Origin: CAITWF01 sp038231575
GTDB taxonomy: Bacteria > Verrucomicrobiota > Verrucomicrobiia > Opitutales > Opitutaceae
NCBI GenBank assembly: GCA_038231575.1
Contig: JBBRLB010000035.1
Span: forward strand, 1-47,599
Direction: 5' to 3'
DNA: 47,599 nucleotides
The translations under genes were made by a program, and so were the position numbers. The notes under the pieces are model-generated. The model was not told the origin of the DNA. It did not search any database and was given only the letters and a program-made list of their open reading frames with translations. Numbering within the stretch: position 1 is the stretch's first letter; each line of letters begins with the position of its first letter. Positions 24,420-32,202 of this stretch are shown in pieces.

Positions 24420-25646
24420 TCATGTGGCGTAGCGGTAGGTGCGCGGCGCGACGCCGGCACTGAGTTTGCGGCCCATCACGACGAACGGCCCGATCACGAG
24501 CGCGAGACCGACGGCCCAGCGCACCAGCTGCAGCGGACCGCTCCAGTGAAACGTGAGTGACCAGAACGCCGCGTTGCCGAGGTTGATGAGCGTGAGTGGC
24601 ACAAGAAATTTCCACGCGAAACGCGTGAGTTGATCGATGCGCAGGCGCGGGAAAGTCGCGCGGACCCAGATGAAGCCGAGAATCATCCCGAGCAGTTTGC
24701 CGCCGAACCACAGATAGGACGGGATGAATTCGAGGAACGGCAGCGGGGCGTGCCAGCCGCCGAGGAAGAGGGTGATCGCCATACCGCTCAGCGCGAGCAT
24801 GCCGAAATATTCCGCCATGAAGAACAGCGCGTATTTGAAACCGCTGTATTCCGTGAGATGGCCGGCAATGAGTTCGCTCTCGGCCTCGGGCGTGTCGAAG
24901 GGCGAGCGGTTCGACTCGGCGAGCGCCGCGACCATGAAGATGACAAAGCCGGCGAAGCCCCACGGCGTGAACACATGCCAGTGCGGAATGAAGCCGAGTT
25001 TCCAGCCGGCCTGCGCGTCGACGATCGCGGTGGTCGAGAGCGTGCCCGCGATGAGCACGACGGGCACCCACGAGAGCAGCAGCGGCAGTTCGTAGCTGAT
25101 GAGTTGGGCGAGCGCGCGCATCGCGGCGAGCAGCGAGTATTTGTTGCGGCTGGCCCAGCCCGCCATGAAGACGGCGAGCTCGGTGGCGGCGCCGGCGGCG
25201 AAGAAGTAAAGGACTGCGGCGTCGAGCTCGACCGGCACCAGATTTTTGCCGAACGGAATCACCGCGAACGTGAGAATCGAGAACGCGAGCAACGCCACCG
25301 GCGCGAGGTAGTGCAGCACTTGGTCGGCGTCGCGGGGCACGATGTCCTCCTTGGTGAGTGATTTCACGCCATCGGCGAACGGCTGCGCGAGCCCGAAGAA
25401 TCGCACGTTCAGAAACGGAATCGGCGCGCGGTTGGGGCCGGGGCGGTTCTGCACGCGCCCGAGGATTTTCCGCTCCGCGAGCGTGATGAACGCGAAGAGC
25501 GTGCCGAACACCCCGAGAATAACCGCGACCGCGATGACCGCGTTGACGAGGAAGCGCCAGGGCTCGGGGAGGAATCCCGTGACGGCATCACGCAGCAGCA
25601 GCGGCACGCGTTCGAGGAAGGCGTCAGTCGTCGCGGCGGCGATCAT
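24420..25646 (-). CDS. nuoH: NADH-quinone oxidoreductase subunit H
   Basis: This 408-residue subunit lies at the junction of the peripheral and membrane arms and forms part of the quinone site. Signatures are TLAERKILGRVQNRPGPNR (about 70-88), FADGVKSLTKEDIVP, the E-rich GWASRNKYSLLAAMRALAQLISYE loop, and AESNRSPFDTPEAESELIAG near 255. Its ATG overlaps the nuoI stop as ATGA (25643-25646). The order I-then-H is reversed relative to the usual nuoH-nuoI. Confidence 0.96.
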   Translation of the reverse strand: MIAAATTDAFLERVPLLLRDAVTGFLPEPWRFLVNAVIAVAVILGVFGTLFAFITLAERKILGRVQNRPGPNRAPIPFLNVRFFGLAQPFADGVKSLTKEDIVPRDADQVLHYLAPVALLAFSILTFAVIPFGKNLVPVELDAAVLYFFAAGAATELAVFMAGWASRNKYSLLAAMRALAQLISYELPLLLSWVPVVLIAGTLSTTAIVDAQAGWKLGFIPHWHVFTPWGFAGFVIFMVAALAESNRSPFDTPEAESELIAGHLTEYSGFKYALFFMAEYFGMLALSGMAITLFLGGWHAPLPFLEFIPSYLWFGGKLLGMILGFIWVRATFPRLRIDQLTRFAWKFLVPLTLINLGNAAFWSLTFHWSGPLQLVRWAVGLALVIGPFVVMGRKLSAGVAPRTYRYAT

Positions 25647-26344
25647 GCGGCAGGCGAAGGCGGTTTCGGGGCCTCCGCGCTCGGCGCGGCTGGCGGTGGC
25701 GGTGCAACCGAAGCGGGGGTGGCGGGCGCCGTTGCGGCGGGCGCGGCGCCAGGTGCCGGTTTCGGCGCCGCAGCGGCCGCGGCTTTCGCGGCGGCGGCGG
25801 CCTTGGCTTTTTCCTCCGCGGCTTTGCGCTCGGCGGCGAGCCGGCCATCCACCTCGGCCGCTTCGGTCGGATGAATCGCGTGATAGTAACTGTTCGGCTT
25901 CGCGAGCTGGTTGCGATCGAGCAGCAGCGCGCTGAACCGATCGGTGGTCGCAATCTCGAAGACCTGATCCATCTTGATCGCGTCGAACGGGCAGACCTCG
26001 ACGCAAATCTGGCAGCTCATGCAGACGGACGTGTCGATGTCGAAGACCGCGGGGAAAAGTTGCATCTTGCCCACTGCGTCGGGCTTCTTGTCCTTCGATT
26101 TTTCGATGAAGATGCACTGCGGCGGACATTCCTTCTCGCAGATCTGGCAGGCGACGCAGCGCAGCGTGCCCATGGGATCGGTGGCGTTTTCCGCGACGAG
26201 AAAGGGAAAGTTGCGGTAGGCCTCGGGCAGCTTCGTCTTGACCTCGGGATATTCACTCGTGGTCAAACGCGCCGGATCGTGAAACGACCCCACGAAATTT
26301 TTCGCGGTGACGGCGAGACCTTGAATTAATCCTGAACCAAGCAT
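25643..26344 (-). CDS. nuoI: NADH-quinone oxidoreductase subunit I (2 x 4Fe-4S) with Ala/Pro tail
   Basis: This 233-residue protein carries two [4Fe-4S] motifs: C63-C66-C69-C73 (CVACQICEKECP) and C108-C111-C114-C118 (CMSCQICVEVCP). These ligate clusters N6a and N6b in the electron path to the quinone. The core ends near residue 170. A tail of about 60 residues follows, made almost only of Ala, Pro, Lys and Glu (KAAAAAKAAAAAAPKPAPG), which normal NuoI lacks. It precedes nuoH, not follows it. Confidence 0.95.
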   Translation of the reverse strand: MLGSGLIQGLAVTAKNFVGSFHDPARLTTSEYPEVKTKLPEAYRNFPFLVAENATDPMGTLRCVACQICEKECPPQCIFIEKSKDKKPDAVGKMQLFPAVFDIDTSVCMSCQICVEVCPFDAIKMDQVFEIATTDRFSALLLDRNQLAKPNSYYHAIHPTEAAEVDGRLAAERKAAEEKAKAAAAAKAAAAAAPKPAPGAAPAATAPATPASVAPPPPAAPSAEAPKPPSPAA

Positions 26345-26352
26345 CGGAATTT

Positions 26353-26421
26353 ATGTGGAACTCAGGAAATCAGGAATGAGAGCGGCCTCTCGATTGGTTC
26401 CAATTTTCCTGAGTTCCACAT
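26353..26421. repeat. inverted repeat in the nuoD-nuoI gap, ATGTGGAACTCAGGAAA type
   Basis: The arms 26353-26369 and 26405-26421 (ATGTGGAACTCAGGAAA and its complement) match perfectly or almost so over 17 bp, with a 35-bp loop that repeats CAGGAAT-like words. The element occupies most of the 93-bp gap. The sequence is unrelated to the other gap elements of this operon. Confidence 0.75.
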
Positions 26422-26437
26422 TCATGGTTTTTCGGGC

Positions 26438-27610
26438 TCAGCGGTCCACTTCGCCGAGGACGATGTCGACGGAGCCGAGAATGATCACGGCGTCGGCGAT
26501 TGTTTGCCCGAGGCACATGTCCTCGAGGATGGTGAGATTGACGAACGAGGGCGGCCGCACGCGATAACGGTAGGGATTTGGGCTGCCGTCGCTGAGAAGG
26601 TAGAAACCGATTTCCCCCTTCGGCCCCTCGATCCGGCCGTAAGCCTCGCCCGCCTTCGGCCGGAAGCCGCGCAATTTCGCCTTCGGATCCATGATCGGAC
26701 CGGCGGGCAACCCGGCGAGCGCTTGCTGGAGAATCTTGATCGACTCGCGCATTTCGAGCACGCGAACCATGTAGCGATCGTAGACGTCGCCATGCGCGCC
26801 GAGCGGCACGCGGAAATCGAAGCGCGGATAAACCCCGTAGCCGTCCACCTTCCGGAGATCGTAGTTCACGCCGGTCGCGCGGAGCATCGGGCCGGTCACA
26901 CCGGCGGCGATGGCGAGCTCGGGCGCGAGCCGGCCGGTGCCCTGCGTGCGCGCCATGATGATCTCGTTACCGGTGAGCAGCGCTTCGAACTCGTCGAGAA
27001 ATTGGCCGTAGCCATCGGTGAGTTGCTTCGCGCCCGCGAGCCAGTCGGCCGAGGGATCGACCCGGCAGCCGCCGAAGCGCTGGTAGTTGCACATCATCCG
27101 CGAGCCGCTAAGCGACTCGAACAGATCCAGGATTTTCTCGCGCTCGCGAAACGCATACATCAGCGGCGTGCCCGAGCAGCCCAGGTCCTGCATAAGAAAA
27201 CCTGCGAGACAGGTGTGATTCAGCAGGCGAGTGATTTCGGCAAGGATGACGCGGACATATTCGGCGCGCTCGGGCACCGGCTGGCCGGCGAGTTTTTCGA
27301 CGGCGATGGCGTAGGCCCAGTTGTTCGTCATCGAACACAGGTAATCCAACCGATCGGTGTAGGGCATCGAGCCGAGGTAACTCGTGTTCTCGCCGAGCTT
27401 CTCGTGATTGCGGTGCAGGTAGCCGAACACCGGCTTGAGTTTCACAATCGTCTCGCCGTCGAGCGTGACGATCATCCGAAACACCCCGTGCGTGGACGGG
27501 TGGTGCGGCCCCATCGAAACCTCGAGAAGATCGCCGTGAAATTCGTCGTGGACGGCGCGGACGTGCGAGCCGCCCTGGGCTCCGAGGGGAGAAAGATCGG
27601 AGACGCTCAT
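26438..27610 (-). CDS. nuoD: NADH-quinone oxidoreductase subunit D
   Basis: This 390-residue 49-kDa-type subunit forms the quinone-reduction chamber with NuoB. Signatures are MGPHHPSTHGVFR (quinone-loop histidines), GYLHRNHEKLGEN, YTDRLDYLCSM, RTQGTGRL and, at the C-terminus, MCLGQTIADAVIILGSVDIVLGEVDR. It is separate from NuoC, not fused. The ATG at 27610 overlaps the nuoC stop as ATGA (27607-27610). Confidence 0.97.
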   Translation of the reverse strand: MSVSDLSPLGAQGGSHVRAVHDEFHGDLLEVSMGPHHPSTHGVFRMIVTLDGETIVKLKPVFGYLHRNHEKLGENTSYLGSMPYTDRLDYLCSMTNNWAYAIAVEKLAGQPVPERAEYVRVILAEITRLLNHTCLAGFLMQDLGCSGTPLMYAFREREKILDLFESLSGSRMMCNYQRFGGCRVDPSADWLAGAKQLTDGYGQFLDEFEALLTGNEIIMARTQGTGRLAPELAIAAGVTGPMLRATGVNYDLRKVDGYGVYPRFDFRVPLGAHGDVYDRYMVRVLEMRESIKILQQALAGLPAGPIMDPKAKLRGFRPKAGEAYGRIEGPKGEIGFYLLSDGSPNPYRYRVRPPSFVNLTILEDMCLGQTIADAVIILGSVDIVLGEVDR

Positions 27611-28296
27611 GGTTTCACCCCTCCTTCGGTCGCAGCCGCAGCGGCAACTGGCGCGGCGGCTGGCACTGGATAGTGCGCCTTCGCTTTCTCGTGCACCGCA
27701 CCGTGCGGCGTCGGCTCCCATTCGTAATCGTCGGGCTCGACGTAATCTTTCCGCATCGGGTGATCCTTGAAGGCGTCCCACATCAGGATGCGGCGCAGAT
27801 CGGGGTGACCGTCGAATTTGATCCCGTAGAGATCGAAGGCCTCGCGCTCTTGGAACTCACATGCGCGCCACACGGGCGTGAGCGACGGCACCGTGACTTG
27901 ATCGGTCCGGTTCGCGGTGCGCAGCCGGAGTATCACCGGGCCGTGTCGCAGCGCGATCGAGTAAAGATGATAGACGACTTCCAGATAACCGGGCTGCACG
28001 CGTTCGGTTTTGGTCTCAACGACTTTGGGCGGCGCGGTGGGATTCGCGGGATCGGGCACGGTGGCCTTGGTCGTCTCGGTGATTTTCTTTTCCGGCCAGT
28101 CGATGCCGGTGACGTTCGAGCATTGATCGAGCTTCAGGGTCGCATCGTCGCGAAGAAATTCCGCGATCGCCCGCGCGTGCGCGTGGCCGATCAAGAGGGA
28201 GTGTTGCGCGGCCGCGCCCGGATTCGTGACGACGGCAATCTCCGCCCCGGAAAACCGGGCGAGCAGTCGATCACGAATTTGTTCGGCGGTTTCCAT
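27607..28296 (-). CDS. nuoC: NADH-quinone oxidoreductase subunit C
   Basis: This 229-residue 30-kDa-type subunit has the family signature REAFDLYGIKFDGHPDLRRIL and DHPMRKDYVEPDDYEWEP (about 145-190). An internal insertion with several Pro, Lys and Thr residues sits near 90-105, and the tail is Ala-rich. It is coupled to nuoD by ATGA and lies 12 bp after nuoB. Confidence 0.96.
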   Translation of the reverse strand: METAEQIRDRLLARFSGAEIAVVTNPGAAAQHSLLIGHAHARAIAEFLRDDATLKLDQCSNVTGIDWPEKKITETTKATVPDPANPTAPPKVVETKTERVQPGYLEVVYHLYSIALRHGPVILRLRTANRTDQVTVPSLTPVWRACEFQEREAFDLYGIKFDGHPDLRRILMWDAFKDHPMRKDYVEPDDYEWEPTPHGAVHEKAKAHYPVPAAAPVAAAAATEGGVKP

Positions 28297-28308
28297 TGGT
28301 TCGCGGTG

Positions 28309-28965
28309 TCACTCCTTGCGCACGATGGTCGGGGCGGTCCAGACCTTCGGATTTTGCGGTGGCTCGAGATCGTGTTCGCCGAATTCGGGCACCGGGCAGT
28401 TGCATTCCTGATCGTCGCGCAGATGGCGCGGTGCGTCGGGGCCGGAGATTTTGAAGCCCTTGATCTTCTTCTGCAGCTCCATCAGGCCGTGCAGCAGCGC
28501 CTCGGGACGCGGCGGGCAGCCGGGGATGTAGATGTCCACCGGGATAAATCGATCGATGCCTTTCAGGACGTTGTAGCCCTGCTTGAACGGCCCGCCGGAA
28601 ATCGCGCACGCGCCCATCGCGATGCAATACTTCGGCTCGGGCATCTGGTTCCACAGGCGGATCACCTGCGGGGCCATCTTCTTTGTGACGGTGCCGGAAA
28701 CGATGAGCAGGTCGGCCTGCCGCGGCGACGGCCGGAAAACTTCGGAGCCGAAGCGCGCGATGTCGAAGCGCGCCATCGACGCCGCGATCATTTCGATCGC
28801 GCAACAGGCGAGGCCGAAGTTCAGCGGCCAGACGGAGTTGCTGTTCCCCCACGTGTAGAGTTCCTGCAGGCTTGTGAGCAGGATGCCGTGACGCCGGAGT
28901 TCGTCGCGCTGGGCATCCGTGGGGGGAGCGGGGGTGACGGACTCGGGGAGGGCGGCGTCGCTCAT
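28309..28965 (-). CDS. nuoB: NADH-quinone oxidoreductase subunit B
   Basis: This 218-residue subunit binds the terminal [4Fe-4S] cluster N2. The ligands are visible: the tandem cysteines C54-C55 (GLACCAIEM), C120 (YCIAMGACAISGG) and C150 (YIPGCPPRPEALL). The C-terminal tail past residue 170 is slightly long. It starts one base after the nuoA stop. Confidence 0.97.
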   Translation of the reverse strand: MSDAALPESVTPAPPTDAQRDELRRHGILLTSLQELYTWGNSNSVWPLNFGLACCAIEMIAASMARFDIARFGSEVFRPSPRQADLLIVSGTVTKKMAPQVIRLWNQMPEPKYCIAMGACAISGGPFKQGYNVLKGIDRFIPVDIYIPGCPPRPEALLHGLMELQKKIKGFKISGPDAPRHLRDDQECNCPVPEFGEHDLEPPQNPKVWTAPTIVRKE

Positions 28966-28966
28966 G

Positions 28967-29338
28967 TTATTTCCACTCGAGATGGCCGCGGTGCCAGGCC
29001 CACACGAGGCCCTCCGCCAGCAACAAAATAAAAACCAGCATCGCGACCAGCGCCCCCACGGGCAGCGTCGTGAACGTCACCGCGAACGGTAGGAGGAACA
29101 ACACCTCGACGTCGAAGATCAGGAACAGAATCGCGTAGAGATAGTAGTGCGCCTGAAACTGAATCCACGAGTCGCCGGTGGGCGCGATGCCGCATTCGTA
29201 GGCGGAGCCTTTGTCGAGACTCGGCTTCGGCGGTTGGAAAAAACGGAACCAGAGCTGCGCGACGCCCAGCAGGAGAAGCGGGAACGCCACCGCGATCGCG
29301 ACGAACACGGCGAGAAACGCATAGGGGTGGGCGTTCAT
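28967..29338 (-). CDS. nuoA: NADH-quinone oxidoreductase subunit A
   Basis: This 123-residue protein has three helices. The conserved loop YECGIAPTGDSWIQFQAHYYLYAILFLIFDVEVLFL is present, with its quinone-access cysteine, the acidic ends of helix 2 and FDVE. It is the first gene of the twelve-gene operon. The promoter should lie in 29339-29475, where I see only a GC hairpin (29426-29444) and no convincing -35/-10 pair. Confidence 0.96.
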   Translation of the reverse strand: MNAHPYAFLAVFVAIAVAFPLLLLGVAQLWFRFFQPPKPSLDKGSAYECGIAPTGDSWIQFQAHYYLYAILFLIFDVEVLFLLPFAVTFTTLPVGALVAMLVFILLLAEGLVWAWHRGHLEWK

Positions 29339-29425
29339 GTGATTAGTGTTAAGGACTCGAAGATTCGGCGAACAGCTTAAACCGCACAACGCCGAACCCT
29401 TGGCTTTCCTTGCCGAACGCTGCGC

Positions 29426-29444
29426 GCCGGTTGCCCCAACCGGC
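29426..29444. terminator. GC hairpin between lacI-type gene and nuoA
   Basis: GCCGGTT (29426-29432) pairs with AACCGGC (29438-29444) around a five-base loop. A further CGGCGCAACCGG follows. It lies after the LacI-type gene and before the complex I operon on the same strand, so it may end the regulator transcript. No U tract follows on the minus strand. Confidence 0.35.
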
Positions 29445-29475
29445 ATCGACCCCCGGCGCAACCGGTCCGCCTTCT

Positions 29476-30555
29476 CTAGACCTTCGCCGGACAGGAGGCA
29501 CCGTCGAACCATGTGCCCTCGACGTAGGTCGTGGTCGGAATCTCGGGCACCCCGTATTTATTGTGGTGGAGCTGGCCGGCGAGAATTTCGACGGCGAGCG
29601 CGCCGACGGTGTCGTGGTTCTGGCGCACCCCGGCAGTCTTGCCGTCGGCGCTCTCGAGAAACACATCCACAAACGCCACGTCGCGCGGCACGCGCAGCCC
29701 GAGATCCGTGAACCGCGGCGCGACGAACGACGCCTTGCTGATAATCACCTCGGGCTGGTGCTTTTTGAACCACTTTTCGAACGACTCCGGCGGTGCCACC
29801 ACGTGCGATTTGCTCTCCGCCATCCACTCCTCGACCGGCTCCGCCCCGGGAAAAAGGTAGATCGGGATGCGCTCGCGCTCGGCGAGAGTGGCTTGCTCGC
29901 ACAGAAACCCGGCGGTCCACAAATGATCCACGCTGTGATCCCAGCCGCGGTGCATCACGAAACCGATGCGCCGGTAGCCCAGCGCAATTACGCGCTGCAT
30001 CGCGAGCCGCACGATGCCGCACTGGTTGTTCGTCACGTTGTGCAGCTCGGGCTGGTGTGGAAAATAATCGATCTTCACCGCGCTGAAGTGCGTCCATTCG
30101 AAGTGGAGCGCCACGTCCGTCTCGCGCTGGTGCGACGCGATGATCATGCCGTTGATCCCGCGCGCCTCGAGAATGTGGCTGAGCCGCACGTGCGTGAGCC
30201 CCGGCTCGCGCATCCAGAAATGATCGAGGTTGAAGCCGAGCTCGTTGGCCTTCGCGGCGGCGCCGGCGAAGAAGTCGGGGTGCGCCGTGACTTTTTTCCA
30301 CCCCCAGCGCGTGTCCCAGTTCGTCACGTAGGCGAGGGTGGGCGGATTGCGGCGCGGCGTGGTCTTGCCGCGATACGCGACGAGCGCCTGCAAAAACGGA
30401 TCGGGCCGGTAACCGAGCTTCTCGGCCAATTTTTTGATGCGGGTGCGCGTCGTCTCCGGGAGACGCGGATGGTTGCGGAGCGCGAGGGAGACGGTCGTGA
30501 CGTGCACGCCCGCTTTTTTCGCGACGTCAGCGAGGGTGATGCGACGCTCGTTCAT
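29476..30555 (-). CDS. LacI/GalR family transcriptional regulator
   Basis: This 359-residue protein has an N-terminal LacI helix-turn-helix and hinge (ITLADVAKKAGVHVTTVSLAL, then RIKKLAEKLGYRPDP, about 5-57). A periplasmic-binding-protein-like sensor domain follows. The start at 30555 (MNERRIT) is fixed by the HTH; the frame is open far upstream but without homology. It is divergent from the GPH symporter and GH67 genes with a 144-bp shared region, so it most likely controls glucuronoxylan or aldouronate use. No clear symmetrical operator is visible in that gap; a half-site-like TTGTTAGC lies near 30605. Confidence 0.92.
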   Translation of the reverse strand: MNERRITLADVAKKAGVHVTTVSLALRNHPRLPETTRTRIKKLAEKLGYRPDPFLQALVAYRGKTTPRRNPPTLAYVTNWDTRWGWKKVTAHPDFFAGAAAKANELGFNLDHFWMREPGLTHVRLSHILEARGINGMIIASHQRETDVALHFEWTHFSAVKIDYFPHQPELHNVTNNQCGIVRLAMQRVIALGYRRIGFVMHRGWDHSVDHLWTAGFLCEQATLAERERIPIYLFPGAEPVEEWMAESKSHVVAPPESFEKWFKKHQPEVIISKASFVAPRFTDLGLRVPRDVAFVDVFLESADGKTAGVRQNHDTVGALAVEILAGQLHHNKYGVPEIPTTTYVEGTWFDGASCPAKV

Positions 30556-30699
30556 AGTGGGGTTGACCTCATGGGAATTGCGCTCGCCGCCCGGCTCAAG
30601 TCTATTGTTAGCTTCTGACTCCGCTTGTGCCCGATTCGTTGCGTGCGCGGAATCGGCGCGCCGTCCCCCCGCGGCTTTCTCAACCCCTTCGATTGCCCC

Positions 30700-32202
30700 A
30701 TGAGCGACAGCTCTCAGAAGATCTCCGTCTTGGAAAAGATCGGCTACAGCGCCGGCGATGCCGCGGCCAATTTCGTCTTCATGACGATGGTGCTGTTCCA
30801 GCTGAACTTTTACACCGACTCGTTTGGCCTCAGCGCCAGCGCCGCCGCCGCGATCCTGCTGTGGCCGCGCCTGTGGGACGCGGTTTTCGATCCCGTGATG
30901 GGCGTGCTGGCCGATCGCACGGAGACGCGCTGGGGCAAGTTTCGCCCGTGGATTCTGTGGACCTCGATTCCGTGGGCCATCGTGATGGTCCTCGCCTACA
31001 CCACGCCGCAGGGTTGGAGCATGGGCATGATGATCGCTTACGCCGGCATCACCAACACCTTGCTGATGACGCTCTACTCGATGAACAACATGCCCTATTC
31101 CGCGCTCGGCGGCGTGATGACGGGCGACCTCAACGAGCGCACGAAACTCAATTCTTACCGCTTCGTCGCCGTCAATATCGCGCAGTTCATCGTTGGCGGT
31201 TTCACTCTGCCGCTCGTCGCCAAGTTTGCCGTCGGCAGCGATCGCGCGCATGGCTGGCAGGTTACGATGACGATCTGGGCGGTGCTCTGTTTCGGGTTGT
31301 TCCTCGTGACGTTTTTCACGACGCAGGAGCGCATCAAGCCGGTGAACGAGGTGAAGGCGTCGCCCAAGCAGGACTTCGCCGACCTGCTGAAAAATGCGCC
31401 GTGGGTCGCGCTCATCGCCTACACGGTCTTCAACTTTGCCGTGCTCGCCTACCGCGGCGGTGCCCACTACAACTACTATCACCACTATGCCGACAAGGCG
31501 GCGATGTTCGACTTCGTCGCCAAACTCGGTCTCACCACGCCCGACGCCGCGAAGGGCCCTGGGGTTCTCGAGTTCCTCGGCTACATCGTGCATGGAGCGC
31601 GCGAAACGGCCGCCGCCAACGCCGCCGACGTGTTCAACAGCATCCTCAACATGGCGGGCACCGCGACGACGATTGTCTTCATCATTCTCTCGGCCGGCTT
31701 CTCAAAGAGATTCGGCAAGAAGGCAGTGATCGGCTGGGGCTTCGCGCTCTCGACGCTCAATGCCTTTGCCCTCTACCTCCTGCCGCCGACCGCCACGCTT
31801 GGCATGCTGGCCCTCGCGATCACCGGCTCGATCGTTTACGCGCCGACGATCGCCGTCGCGTGGGCGATGTATGCCGATGCCGCCGACTACTCCGAGTGGC
31901 AGACCGGCCGGCGCTTCACCGGCATGGTGTTCGCCACGATCGGTTTCTCGTTGAAATCCGGCCTCGCGCTCGGCTCGGCCGCCTTTCTCTGGATTATGGC
32001 GGGCTGCTTCAACTACGACACGAAGCTCCCGAGCGCGGCCAACGCGATCGCCGGTTACCGCTTCTCGAGCAGCGTCGTCGTCGGCCTGCTCTTTCTCGGC
32101 GGCGCGCTTTCCATCGCCGCCTGCAAGTTGAACAAATCGCGGACGCTCCAAATGGCCGACGAACTGGCGGAGCGCCGTCGCAAGGCGGGGATGCCGGCAT
32201 GA
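30700..32202 (+). CDS. GPH-family sugar symporter (MFS)
   Basis: This 500-residue, 12-helix transporter belongs to the glycoside-pentoside-hexuronide:cation symporter family. It has IGYSAGDAAANFVF at the N-terminus, LWDAVFDPVMGVLADRTETRWGKFRPWILW near 65-95, and ADAADYSEWQTGRRFTGMVFA in the second half. The likely substrate is an aldouronate or glucuronate, because the next gene is a GH67 alpha-glucuronidase coupled by an ATGA overlap (32199-32202). The start at 30700 is chosen by homology (MSDSSQKISVLEKIGY). Confidence 0.92.
   Translation: MSDSSQKISVLEKIGYSAGDAAANFVFMTMVLFQLNFYTDSFGLSASAAAAILLWPRLWDAVFDPVMGVLADRTETRWGKFRPWILWTSIPWAIVMVLAYTTPQGWSMGMMIAYAGITNTLLMTLYSMNNMPYSALGGVMTGDLNERTKLNSYRFVAVNIAQFIVGGFTLPLVAKFAVGSDRAHGWQVTMTIWAVLCFGLFLVTFFTTQERIKPVNEVKASPKQDFADLLKNAPWVALIAYTVFNFAVLAYRGGAHYNYYHHYADKAAMFDFVAKLGLTTPDAAKGPGVLEFLGYIVHGARETAAANAADVFNSILNMAGTATTIVFIILSAGFSKRFGKKAVIGWGFALSTLNAFALYLLPPTATLGMLALAITGSIVYAPTIAVAWAMYADAADYSEWQTGRRFTGMVFATIGFSLKSGLALGSAAFLWIMAGCFNYDTKLPSAANAIAGYRFSSSVVVGLLFLGGALSIAACKLNKSRTLQMADELAERRRKAGMPA

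Noticed and set aside
30556..30699. Operator for the LacI-type regulator in the divergent gap
   Set aside because: Only a half-site-like TTGTTAGC near 30605 was seen; no symmetrical site with central CG could be defined.
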